A stretch of 36,405 nucleotides of DNA, taken from 40CM-4-65-16 sp035279785 (GTDB taxonomy: Bacteria; Chloroflexota; Dormibacteria; Dormibacterales; Dormibacteraceae). This document shows positions 10,888 to 18,703 of this stretch, one piece after another. Below the pieces are notes generated by a model. That model was not told the origin of the DNA. It saw only the letters and a list, made by a program, of their open reading frames with translations, and did not search any database. Where the stretch lies: positions 1 to 36,405 of the forward strand of contig DATEHC010000084.1 of the NCBI GenBank assembly GCA_035279785.1, given 5' to 3'. The position numbers were made by a program, and so were the translations under genes. Within the stretch, counting starts at the first letter, position 1, and the number at the start of each line of letters is the position of its first letter.

Positions 10888-11802
10888 ATGAGCCAGAACG
10901 ATCCTTACCAATACACGCCCACTCCTCCCCATTCATGGGGAGGTGCCGGCGAAGCCGGCGGAGGGGCGCCGAAGTACGAGGGCGCCTCCGACATCCCGCC
11001 CGACTCGTCGTACCACTACTCGTCCGCCCCGCAGCGGCGGAACGGCGGGGGTCTCTTGGGCTGGCTGGGATCGGGCGCTCTCGCGATCTGGGCGGTCGTC
11101 AAGTACGGCCTGGTCCTGCTGGTCAAGCTGCCGGCCGCCGGCACGATCATCTCGATGGTCGTGAGCTTCGGGGGCTACGCGCTCATCTTCGGGCCCTGGT
11201 TCGCCGTCGCGCTCGTCGCCATGATCTTCGTCCACGAGATGGGGCACGTCCTTGAGATCCGGCGCCAGGGCATGCACGCCACCGCGCCGATCTTCATCCC
11301 GTTCCTGGGAGCAGCCATCTTCCAGCGCTCCCACCCGACCGACGCCCTGAAGCAGGCGCAGATCGGCATCGCCGGCCCGATCGCGGGCACGATCGCCGCG
11401 ACCGCCGCATTCCTCCTGTACGGCTCGACCGGCCAGCCGGTTTTCCTGCTGGCGGCGTGGATCGGCTTCTACATCAACCTCTTCAACCTGATCCCGATCT
11501 GGCAGCTCGACGGCGCGTGGATCCTGGGTCCAGTGTCGCCGTGGTTCCAGGTCGTGGCGCTCGCGGTCGTGGGTCTCGGCGCACTGGCGTTCGGGTTCCT
11601 GATCAGCCCGCTCTTGATCATCTTCGCCCTGCTCGGAATTCCGAGCCTGATCGCCCGGTTTCGGAACGCGGGCAACCCGTACTACACGTCGGTTCCCATC
11701 GGCGGCCGCTGGGCGATGGGCCTTGCCTGGATCGGCCTCGTCCTGTACCTCGGGATCATGAGCTTGCAGGCCCACGGCATGATGGGAGCGATCGCTCGGT
11801 AA
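10888..11802 (+). CDS. M50-family (site-2-type) membrane metalloprotease
   Basis: Intramembrane zinc protease of the rhomboid-independent S2P/SpoIVFB group, which usually cleaves membrane-bound anti-sigma factors or regulators; the substrate is unknown here. Of 304 residues, the first 55 are a Pro/Gly/Ser-rich cytoplasmic tail, followed by about six membrane helices. Zinc ligands are HEMGH (116-120) and the distal NLIPIWQLDG (200-209, the NxxPxxxLDG motif). Residues about 13-27 are read through a double-hairpin repeat, so part of the tail appears to be repeat-derived. Start ATG has GGGAAG upstream. A TATCTATAG stretch (10869-10877) could be a -10 box between the GlpX-like gene and this one. 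Confidence 0.87.
   Translation: MSQNDPYQYTPTPPHSWGGAGEAGGGAPKYEGASDIPPDSSYHYSSAPQRRNGGGLLGWLGSGALAIWAVVKYGLVLLVKLPAAGTIISMVVSFGGYALIFGPWFAVALVAMIFVHEMGHVLEIRRQGMHATAPIFIPFLGAAIFQRSHPTDALKQAQIGIAGPIAGTIAATAAFLLYGSTGQPVFLLAAWIGFYINLFNLIPIWQLDGAWILGPVSPWFQVVALAVVGLGALAFGFLISPLLIIFALLGIPSLIARFRNAGNPYYTSVPIGGRWAMGLAWIGLVLYLGIMSLQAHGMMGAIAR
10924..10966. repeat. Double-hairpin element C inside the M50 protease gene
   Basis: Two adjacent perfect palindromes. The first is CCTCCCCAT-TC-ATGGGGAGG (10924-10943), the second GCCGGC-GAA-GCCGGC (10945-10959), and both are followed by GGAGGGG. It is read in frame as a PPHSWGGAGEAGGGAP-type stretch. Its layout matches element D at 35851-35900. Confidence 0.65.
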
Positions 11803-11823
11803 ACTACCGCCTGGAGTAAACCC

Positions 11824-12039
11824 TTGAAAGCACAGATACACCCCACCTTTTACGAAGACGCGCTCGTCACTTGCGCCTGCGGGAACACCTTCCGCACGGG
11901 CTCGACGCGGCGCGAGCTCAAGACTGAGATCTGCTCGGTCTGCCACCCCTTCTTCACGGGCACGCAGCGCATCGTGGACACGGGCGGCCAGGTCGAGCGG
12001 TTCCGCAAGCGCGCTGAGCGGGCTACGGCCCGCCGGTAG
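11824..12039 (+). CDS. rpmE: 50S ribosomal protein L31, zinc-binding type
   Basis: Ribosomal large-subunit protein L31 of 71 residues, normal length. The zinc ligands of the C+ form are present as CAC (Cys17, Cys19) and CSVC (Cys37, Cys40), and the family block HPFFTGTQRIVDTGGQVERF follows. The N-terminus MKAQIHPTFY matches L31 well and supports the TTG start, with CTGGAG 7 nt upstream. The following ATG (DUF1385 gene) abuts the stop codon, so the two are co-translated. The zinc-dependent form implies no paralogue swap is visible here. Confidence 0.96.
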   Translation: MKAQIHPTFYEDALVTCACGNTFRTGSTRRELKTEICSVCHPFFTGTQRIVDTGGQVERFRKRAERATARR

Positions 12040-12984
12040 ATGCTCCCGCCGGAGGTAGGCGCTCCGGGGGGCACGCCTAAAGCGACGAAGTCACAGCCTT
12101 TCTTCTATGGCGGGCAGGCCGTCATCGAGGGTGTGATGATGCGCGGGAAGAGCCACTATGCGGTGGCCGTCCGCCTGCCCAACACCAAGGAGATCGTGGT
12201 CGACCGCGGCGAGCTCAAGGCGCCGATCTACACCAACCCGATCTGGAAGCTCCCGTTCGTGCGCGGGCTCGCGCTGATCGGCGAGCAGCTGCACCTCGGC
12301 ATGAAGTCGCTCATCTGGTCGGCGAACATGAACGCCAGCGGCCACGACGTGCAGATCGGCAAGAAGGAGATCACCGGCTCGGTCGCGACCGCGGGAGTCT
12401 TTGCGCTGGTGCTGTTCATCGGACTGCCCCTGTTTCTCGCGAGCCTCGCCGTGCACAGCAGCCGCGGGTTCGCGTTCGTGCTGATCGAGGGACTGATCCG
12501 GGTCGGGCTGGTGCTCGGCTACCTGGCGGCGATCTCGCTGCTTCCCGACGTGCGGCGCGTCTTCCAGTACCACGGCGCCGAGCACAAGACGATCAACGCG
12601 TTCGAGTCCGGCTGGGCGCTTGACGTCCCGAACGTGCGGCGCGCGAGCACGCTTCACCCGCGCTGCGGAACGGGGTTCCTCCTCGTCGTGCTCGTGGTCA
12701 GCGTGATCGTGTTCAGCATCGTCGCGCTGTTCCATCCGAACGTCTTCTGGCTCGTGGCGAGCCGCATCATCGCCATCCCCGTGATCGCGGGATCAGGGTT
12801 CGAGCTGATCCGATTCATGGCGCGCCACCGCTATAACCCGGTGATCCGGATCGCGCTGCTCCCAGTGCTCGGAACGCAGAAGTTCACGACGCGGCAACCG
12901 TCCGATGACATGCTCGAGGTCGCGATCACCGCCTTCAACGCCGCGCGGCAGGGTGAGGAGGAAGCGACGGGAGCGGCGGCGTAA
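12040..12984 (+). CDS. DUF1385 family membrane protein (YqhQ-like)
   Basis: A 314-residue membrane protein of unknown biochemical role. The family signature GGQAVIEGVMMRG lies at about residues 27-39 and the second signature YHGAEHKTINAFE at about 178-190. About four to five hydrophobic segments are seen (for example VFALVLFIGLPLFLASLAV and FLLVVLVVSVIVFSIVALF). The gene begins directly after the rpmE stop and its TAA overlaps the prfA ATG by one base. Genes of this family often sit next to rpmE and prfA in Terrabacteria, but that has not given a function. Confidence 0.9.
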   Translation: MLPPEVGAPGGTPKATKSQPFFYGGQAVIEGVMMRGKSHYAVAVRLPNTKEIVVDRGELKAPIYTNPIWKLPFVRGLALIGEQLHLGMKSLIWSANMNASGHDVQIGKKEITGSVATAGVFALVLFIGLPLFLASLAVHSSRGFAFVLIEGLIRVGLVLGYLAAISLLPDVRRVFQYHGAEHKTINAFESGWALDVPNVRRASTLHPRCGTGFLLVVLVVSVIVFSIVALFHPNVFWLVASRIIAIPVIAGSGFELIRFMARHRYNPVIRIALLPVLGTQKFTTRQPSDDMLEVAITAFNAARQGEEEATGAAA

Positions 12985-14066
12985 TGATCGATCGCCTGGA
13001 ATCCATTGCGCGGCGCTATCGCGACATCGAGCATGAGATGGCGCGACCCGAAGTCGCGATCGACCACGAGAAGCTGACCCAGCTCGCACGCGAGCAGCGC
13101 TCGATGCGCGAGATCGTCGAAGCCTTCGATGCGTACAAGCGCGCGCAGCACGAGCTCGAGTCGGCGCGTGACCTGCTCCGACACGAGAAAGACCCGGAGA
13201 TGCACGACTACCTTCGCTCGGAGGAGCAGCGCGCGGCGGCGCAGGTGGCAGATGGTGGCGACCGGCTGAAGGTCCTTCTGCTTCCGAAGGATCCGAACGA
13301 CGACAAGGATGTCGTCGTCGAGATCCAGGGCGCGGAAGGCGGGGAGGAGGCCGCGTTGTTTGCGGCCGACCTGTTCCGGATGTATACACGCTGGGCCGAG
13401 AAGAAGGGATGGAAGGTCGACGTCGTCGATGCATCGCCGACCGAGAAGGGTGGCTACGACAAGATCGAGTTCGAGGTCCACGGCCAGGGCGCGTACTCGC
13501 AGCTGAAGTACGAAGGTGGGGTGCATCGAGTCCAGCGCGTGCCCAAGACCGAGGCGCAGGGGCGCATCCACACGTCGGCGGCAACGGTCGCCGTCATGCC
13601 CGAGGCCGATCCCGTCGAAGTCGAGCTCAAGCCAGAGGACCTCGAGATCAAGGCGTCCACGTCCACCGGCCCCGGCGGTCAGAGCGTGAACACGACCTAC
13701 TCGGCGATCCGCATCGTGCACAAGCCGACCGGGCTGGTGGTAAGCATCCAGGACGAGAAGTCGCAGCTGCAGAACCGCGAGAAGGCGCTTCGCGTCCTGC
13801 GGGCTCGTCTCTACGAGATGAAGCTCGCCGAACAGCAGGAGGCGATTGGAGCCCAGCGCAAGAACATGGTGCGCAGCGGCAACCGATCCGAAAAGATCCG
13901 GACCTATAACTTCAAGGACAACCGCGTCACGGACCACCGCATCAATCTGACGTTGCACAAGCTCGACCGGGTCATGCAGGGCGAGCTCGACGACCTGGTG
14001 TCCGCGGCGATCGCCGCGGAAAGGGCCGCGCAGCTGAACGGCGGCGGCCCCGACGGCGCGGCGTGA
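12984..14066 (+). CDS. prfA: Peptide chain release factor 1
   Basis: Recognises UAA and UAG in the ribosomal A site and triggers peptide release. The 360 residues are standard. The codon-recognition tripeptide is of RF1 type, Pro-x-Thr (PKT, 187-189, in RVPKTEAQGRIHTS), not the SPF of RF2. The catalytic GGQ is at 231-233 in STGPGGQSVNTTYSAI; a Tyr occupies the position often held by Asp after NTT. Start ATG overlaps the upstream TAA by one base, and the stop overlaps prmC by four (GTGA). prmC encodes the methyltransferase that modifies the GGQ glutamine. Confidence 0.98.
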   Translation: MIDRLESIARRYRDIEHEMARPEVAIDHEKLTQLAREQRSMREIVEAFDAYKRAQHELESARDLLRHEKDPEMHDYLRSEEQRAAAQVADGGDRLKVLLLPKDPNDDKDVVVEIQGAEGGEEAALFAADLFRMYTRWAEKKGWKVDVVDASPTEKGGYDKIEFEVHGQGAYSQLKYEGGVHRVQRVPKTEAQGRIHTSAATVAVMPEADPVEVELKPEDLEIKASTSTGPGGQSVNTTYSAIRIVHKPTGLVVSIQDEKSQLQNREKALRVLRARLYEMKLAEQQEAIGAQRKNMVRSGNRSEKIRTYNFKDNRVTDHRINLTLHKLDRVMQGELDDLVSAAIAAERAAQLNGGGPDGAA

Positions 14067-14923
14067 CGATCGTCGAGGTCCTGAAGCTCTCGACCGACTA
14101 TCTCGCTCGGCATGGGTCGGATTCGCCACGCCTCGATGCGGAGCTGCTCCTCGCGCACGCCCTCGACCTGCGTCGCCTCGACCTGTATCTGAAGTTCGAC
14201 CGGCCTCTGGCTGAGCCCGAGCTGGGCGCCTATCGTGCCCTGATCGCGCGCAGGGGCAAGGGTGAGCCGGTCGCCTACCTGGTCGGGCACAAAGAGTTCA
14301 TGGGCCTCGACTTCGAGGTCACGCCGAACGTCCTCGTGCCGAATCCCGACACCGAGGTTCTCGTTCAGCGCGCGGTGGCGATCGCGCGGGAAACAGTGGA
14401 GCCGACGAGGGTGGCGGACGTCGGCACCGGCAGCGGATGCATCGCTGTATCCGTCGCGCACTACGCGGCGAACACGGAGGTGTGGGCCACCGACATCAGC
14501 GCCGAGGCGCTTGTCATCGCCGCACGAAACGTCGCCCGTCACAACCTTACCCAGCGCGTGCGCGTGCTTCACGCCGACCTGTTGGGCGGCGTCGATGTGA
14601 AGTTCGACGTGGTCTGCGCGAACCTTCCGTACGTCGCGGCCGGAACGAAGCTTCCCGCGGAGGTCGCGGCGCAACCGGCCGGCGCTCTGTACGCCGAGGA
14701 AAGGGGCGCGGCGATGGTGCGGCGATTGCTCGCCGAGGCGCCGGCGCACCTGAATCCCGGCGGGCGAATCCTTGCCGAGATCGATCCGGCGATCGCCGGC
14801 GAGGTTGGGGAGATGGCGGCGCAGCGTTTCGGCCACCACCAGGTGCATCGCGATCTCGGCGGTCACGCGCGGGTCATCGAAGCTTGGTCCTCTGTCCCCA
14901 CGAACTCAGAGCCTTCGGCGTGA
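14063..14923 (+). CDS. prmC: Release factor glutamine methyltransferase
   Basis: S-adenosylmethionine-dependent N5-glutamine methyltransferase acting on the GGQ motif of release factors. Of 286 residues, the N-terminal helical domain (1-100) is followed by the Rossmann methyltransferase domain with SAM-binding VADVGTGSGCIAVSV (117-131) and the catalytic motif NLPY (187-190), a variant of NPPY. The usual IPRPETE block reads VPNPDTE. It starts in a GTGA overlap with prfA. The last eight residues (279-286) are encoded by palindromic element A, which also supplies the stop codon, so the natural C-terminus has probably been altered by the element. Confidence 0.96.
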   Translation: MTIVEVLKLSTDYLARHGSDSPRLDAELLLAHALDLRRLDLYLKFDRPLAEPELGAYRALIARRGKGEPVAYLVGHKEFMGLDFEVTPNVLVPNPDTEVLVQRAVAIARETVEPTRVADVGTGSGCIAVSVAHYAANTEVWATDISAEALVIAARNVARHNLTQRVRVLHADLLGGVDVKFDVVCANLPYVAAGTKLPAEVAAQPAGALYAEERGAAMVRRLLAEAPAHLNPGGRILAEIDPAIAGEVGEMAAQRFGHHQVHRDLGGHARVIEAWSSVPTNSEPSA

Positions 14924-14933
14924 GTTCGCGGGG
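14896..14933. repeat. 38-nt palindromic element, copy A (prmC/tsaC junction)
   Basis: Arms CCCCACGAACTCA (14896-14908) and TGAGTTCGCGGGG (14921-14933) pair over 13 positions with one A-C mismatch. The loop holds a smaller stem GCC-TTC-GGC (14911-14919). The element has the same length and core as copy B at 33634-33671 (about 30 of 38 bases shared after reverse-complementing one copy). Confidence 0.75.
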
Positions 14934-15522
14934 GCCCCTCAATTTGAAACCTACGAAGGCAGGCCTGCGACGAGCAGCGCAGATGGTCCGCAGCGGCGCG
15001 GTCATCGCGTTTCCGACCGACACCGTGTACGGCCTCGGCGCGAGCGCGGACGACGAGGTCGCGCAGAAGCGGATCTACCAGATCAAGGGCCGGCCGGTCG
15101 GAATGCCGCTGATCCTGATGGTGGCGGCGGAGTCGCAGCTCGAGGGGCTGGTGCACGTCGACTCACGCGCGGAGGCGTACATGCGCAAGTGGTGGCCCGG
15201 CCCGCTGACGCTGATCCTCCACGCGCCGGGCGCCACGACGCTCGGCGTGCGCATCCCGAAGCACGACGTCGCGCTCGAGCTGCTCCGCCACGCGGGCCCG
15301 CTGATGACCACGAGCGCGAACCACCACGGGAACGAGCCGGCCATGAACGCGACGGAGGCCGGCGCCCTGGCCGGAGTGATGGCGGTGCTCGACGGAGGCG
15401 AGGCGCCCGGGGGCACGGCGTCGACCGTGCTCGACCTCACCGGCCCTGAGCCGCACGTGCTGCGCGAGGGCGCGATCCCGACGCCCGAGCTACTCGGACC
15501 GCCACCGCCCAGAACGGGTTAG
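14920..15522 (+). CDS. tsaC: L-threonylcarbamoyladenylate synthase, TsaC/YrdC type
   Basis: Makes threonylcarbamoyl-AMP from threonine, bicarbonate and ATP, the first step of the t6A37 tRNA modification. About 200 residues, YrdC domain only, without the Sua5 C-terminal domain. Conserved blocks are AFPTDTVYGLGASA, IKGRPVGMPLILM (K-x-R), WWPGPLTLIL and the SAN motif in PLMTTSANHHGNEP, then GGTASTVLDL. I chose GTG 14920 because it makes a GTGA overlap with the prmC stop, as at the prfA-prmC junction; TTG 14944 or a later ATG (AQMVRSG) are alternatives because the first start lies inside palindromic element A. An open frame running further upstream to 14437 is not coding. Confidence 0.9.
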   Translation: MSSRGPLNLKPTKAGLRRAAQMVRSGAVIAFPTDTVYGLGASADDEVAQKRIYQIKGRPVGMPLILMVAAESQLEGLVHVDSRAEAYMRKWWPGPLTLILHAPGATTLGVRIPKHDVALELLRHAGPLMTTSANHHGNEPAMNATEAGALAGVMAVLDGGEAPGGTASTVLDLTGPEPHVLREGAIPTPELLGPPPPRTG

Positions 15523-15544
15523 CGTCGCCTACTCTTTCGGCGAG

Positions 15545-18500
15545 GTGCCGGAAGAGCGCAAGGTCGTCTCGATCCTTTTCGTGGACCTGGTCGATTTCAC
15601 CGCGCGCTCGGACCGGGCCGACCCCGAAGACGTCCGCGATCTCCTTCACAAGTACCACTCCGCGGTCAAAGAACAGGCGGAGCGCTTCGGCGGCACGGTG
15701 GAGAAGTTCATCGGCGACGCGGTCATGGCGGTATTCGGCGCCCCCGTCGCGCACACCGATGACCCCGAGCGCGCCGTCAGGGCGGGGCTGCGGGCCCTCG
15801 AAGCGGTAAAGGATCTGCAGCTGGCGGCACGCGCGGCTGTCAACACCGGCGAAGCCGTCGTCGCCCTTGGCGCGGGTTTCGCCAGTGGTGAGGCATTGGC
15901 GATGGGCGATGTAGTCAACACGGCAGCCCGGATGCAGCAGTCCGCGCCCACCGGCGCGTTGGTGGTCGGCGAGGTCACGTATCGAGCCACGAGATCCGCC
16001 ATTCGATACCAGCCCGCTCCCGCGGTCGACGCAAAGGGCAAGCGCGACCCGGTAAGGACGTGGTTGGCGGTCGATGCCGAGAGCACGACCGGCGACGCTC
16101 GGGCGCGCCTGAGTCCGCTGGTCGGTCGCGATCGCCAGCTCGGCCTGCTGCGCTCGATCTGGGAGACGGCTGTCGCGGACAACCGTCCCCAGCTCGTCAC
16201 GGTTGCCGGGCCCGCCGGGATCGGGAAGTCACGACTCACACGAGAGCTCGGCAACGCCGTATCTGAAGCCGGAGGGAGGGCGATCCGCGGCCGCTCTCTT
16301 CCGTACGACACGAAGGATGTCTACGTGGCTTTTGCGGAGCAGATGAGGTCCATCGCCGGGATCATCGACCAGGACCCGCCACGAGCGGCGCGCACCAAGC
16401 TCGAAGGCGCGGTGACCAGGTTGGTGCCTGCAGCCGAGCGCCCGGATGCGCTGCGTTCCCTGTCCCTGATGCTTGGCCTCGGGATCGATCTCCCCCTGGA
16501 GCTGAAGCCGGTGCTGTTTTTCGGCGCCCGCAGGTTCGTCGAGCAGCTGGGTCGCGAGCAGCCGACGCTCCTCGTCTTCGAAGACGCGCATTGGGCCGAT
16601 GGGGCGCTGGTCGAGCTCATCGTCTACCTCGCGACTCACCTCCGAGACACGCCGATCGTGCTCGTGGTCACGGCGAGGCCGGAGTTTCTCGATGCACACC
16701 CCGCATGGGGAGGTGGCATTCAGGCGCACACGATGATCACGCTCGATCCGGTATCCGTCGCGGATTCCGGACGGATGGCGCGTGGCCTTGTCGACCCGGA
16801 CATCGCGCCGTCCGCGCTCGACCGCATTGTCGAGGTCGCGGGCGGGAATCCACTGTTTCTGGAGGAGCTGGCGGCGGGCCTGCGGGAAGGCGGCGATGCG
16901 GCCGGCGACCTCCCGACCACCGTGCGCGCAGCCATCGCGGCCAGGGTGGATGCCCTGCCGCCATCACAGCGGGAGGCCTTGCTCGCGGCTTCGGTGATCG
17001 GAAAGGTGTTCTGGGCCGGCGCGGTGCAGGCGGTGCGGAAGGTCGAGCGGATCGAGCAGGTGCTGGACGAGCTGGAGTCGCGCGATTTTCTTCGTCGCGA
17101 ACCGTCGAGCCGCGTGCAGGGCGATGTCGAGTACCGGTTCAAGCACATCCTCATTCGTGACGTCTGTTACGAAACGATCACACGAGCCGAGCGCAAGACC
17201 GCTCACGGGGCGGTCGCCCGCTACATCGAAAGCGCGTCAGGCGAGAAGGTGCGCGAGGTCGCGTGGCTCCTGGCCTATCACTGGGAGCAAGCCGGCGACA
17301 CGTCGCGAGCGATCGAGTACCTGGTGCTCGCCGCCGAACGGGCGGAAGAGGGTCTTGCCGTCAACGAGGCGTTGGAGTTGCTGGCGCGAGCCGAGTGGCT
17401 CACCCCCGATGACGCCGGCAAAAGGACTGTGCGTCTGAAGCGTGGCCTTGCGATGGTCAAGTTCGAGCTTTACGACGAGGCGTCGGTCGAGCTGGAGACC
17501 CTCGTCCCCCTCCTTGAAGGCCGCGAACGTGTGGAAGGGATGGTCGGCCTGGCCCGTGCTTATCAGTGGACCGAGCGCACGACCGAGACCCTGGCCACCT
17601 CCGAGCAGGCGATCAACCTGGCTGAGAACATCGGGGCCGCCGACATGATCGCGCCCGCAATGGCGCGGCTCGCTCAAGGCCACGCCATGCGTGGTGAGGC
17701 GGGAGACCTGGACGCCGCGGTCGAGCTGGGCGAGCGGGCTCTTCAGACATGGAGACCCGGGGTTCTGCCGGCGGACCTCGCCGACCACACGAATCTGCTC
17801 GCGCACTTCCACTACTGGACGGGCGGCCACGACCGTGCGCTGACACTGTCCCGCAAAGTGCGCGAGCTGGCGGTCGACCCCGCCAGCACCGAGGCGCTGC
17901 TGCGCGGCCGGGGCATGGAAGGCGTAGCCCTGGCCAACATGGGTCGGTATGAGGAGGCGCTGACGATCTTCGATCGTGTCATCGCCCTTGGGCGCGAGCT
18001 TGGGCGTCCGGTGACGGTTCTTCTCAACTACTCGAGCCTGGCGCTTCGAGACATCTACGACCTCGATGAGGCGAGGCGTCGCAGCGAGGAGGCGCTGTCG
18101 GGCGCCTCCAGGAACTCGACGTTTCACATGCCGTATATGAACGCGATCGTCGACTTGATACAGGCCGACACGCTTGCCGGTGACCTGGGCCGCGCGGAAG
18201 TCAGATGGAAGGATCACTGGGAGGACATCACGACTACGCCGGCGTGGGAGCGTTGGTTTCTGGGAAGCAAGATGGCTGCTTTCAGGGCAGACATCTACTT
18301 GCAGATGCGCGATCTCGAAGAGGCCGTTCGCTGGGCCGATCGCGCGATCGAGATGGCCCGCACGTCGCGAAGGCCGAAGTACGAGGCGGTCGCGCGCGGG
18401 ATTCGTGGCAACGCACTGTCGAGGCTGGCGAGGCCTCTGGACGCGGCTCGAGAGCTGGAGGAGGCGGTTCGGATCAGCGACCGCCTGGAGAATCCGACCC

Positions 18501-18694
18501 TGCGCTGGCGCGCGCGCATCGATCTCGGCCGGGCCCGCTCGGCATCGGGCGGCGAGGCGGACGCGGCCAAGGTAGTCGACGAAGCGGCCGCGATCATTCG
18601 TGAGATCGAGTCGAGCCTCGCTCCAGACCGAGCTCGTCGATTCGCCGCAGCCCCGCAAGTCGCCGAGGCGCTGAGCTTCGCCGCCGATCGATAA
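15545..18694 (+). CDS. Adenylate cyclase-AAA ATPase-TPR regulatory protein
   Basis: A 1049-residue cytoplasmic signalling protein. A class III nucleotide cyclase domain (about 5-180) has both metal Asp residues (Asp14 in FVDLVDFT, Asp58 in EKFIGDAV), the purine-specifying Lys54 and Asp122, and the transition-state Asn125 and Arg129 in GDVVNTAARMQ, so it looks competent to make cAMP. An AAA/STAND-type ATPase follows with Walker A GPAGIGKS (222-229) and Walker B LLVFEDAHW (Asp347). The C-terminal half (about 560-1040) is a run of TPR-like helical repeats. No DNA-binding domain is evident. This architecture is common and often multi-copy in Actinobacteriota and Chloroflexota. GTG start has a TACTCT at 15530-15535, possibly its -10 box. 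Confidence 0.87.
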   Translation: MPEERKVVSILFVDLVDFTARSDRADPEDVRDLLHKYHSAVKEQAERFGGTVEKFIGDAVMAVFGAPVAHTDDPERAVRAGLRALEAVKDLQLAARAAVNTGEAVVALGAGFASGEALAMGDVVNTAARMQQSAPTGALVVGEVTYRATRSAIRYQPAPAVDAKGKRDPVRTWLAVDAESTTGDARARLSPLVGRDRQLGLLRSIWETAVADNRPQLVTVAGPAGIGKSRLTRELGNAVSEAGGRAIRGRSLPYDTKDVYVAFAEQMRSIAGIIDQDPPRAARTKLEGAVTRLVPAAERPDALRSLSLMLGLGIDLPLELKPVLFFGARRFVEQLGREQPTLLVFEDAHWADGALVELIVYLATHLRDTPIVLVVTARPEFLDAHPAWGGGIQAHTMITLDPVSVADSGRMARGLVDPDIAPSALDRIVEVAGGNPLFLEELAAGLREGGDAAGDLPTTVRAAIAARVDALPPSQREALLAASVIGKVFWAGAVQAVRKVERIEQVLDELESRDFLRREPSSRVQGDVEYRFKHILIRDVCYETITRAERKTAHGAVARYIESASGEKVREVAWLLAYHWEQAGDTSRAIEYLVLAAERAEEGLAVNEALELLARAEWLTPDDAGKRTVRLKRGLAMVKFELYDEASVELETLVPLLEGRERVEGMVGLARAYQWTERTTETLATSEQAINLAENIGAADMIAPAMARLAQGHAMRGEAGDLDAAVELGERALQTWRPGVLPADLADHTNLLAHFHYWTGGHDRALTLSRKVRELAVDPASTEALLRGRGMEGVALANMGRYEEALTIFDRVIALGRELGRPVTVLLNYSSLALRDIYDLDEARRRSEEALSGASRNSTFHMPYMNAIVDLIQADTLAGDLGRAEVRWKDHWEDITTTPAWERWFLGSKMAAFRADIYLQMRDLEEAVRWADRAIEMARTSRRPKYEAVARGIRGNALSRLARPLDAARELEEAVRISDRLENPTLRWRARIDLGRARSASGGEADAAKVVDEAAAIIREIESSLAPDRARRFAAAPQVAEALSFAADR

Positions 18695-18697
18695 CAT
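18692..18697 (+). promoter_or_regulatory. Leaderless-type -10 box (TAACAT) before glyA
   Basis: TAACAT begins with the TAA stop codon of the cyclase gene and ends 6 nt before the glyA GTG. There is no Shine-Dalgarno. The stop codon and the promoter element share bases. Confidence 0.42.
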
Positions 18698-18703
18698 CGT
18701 CTC

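Noticed and set aside
14437..14919. Upstream extension of the tsaC frame
   Set aside because: Overlaps prmC in another frame, is Arg-rich and has no YrdC homology; homology starts at about 14950.
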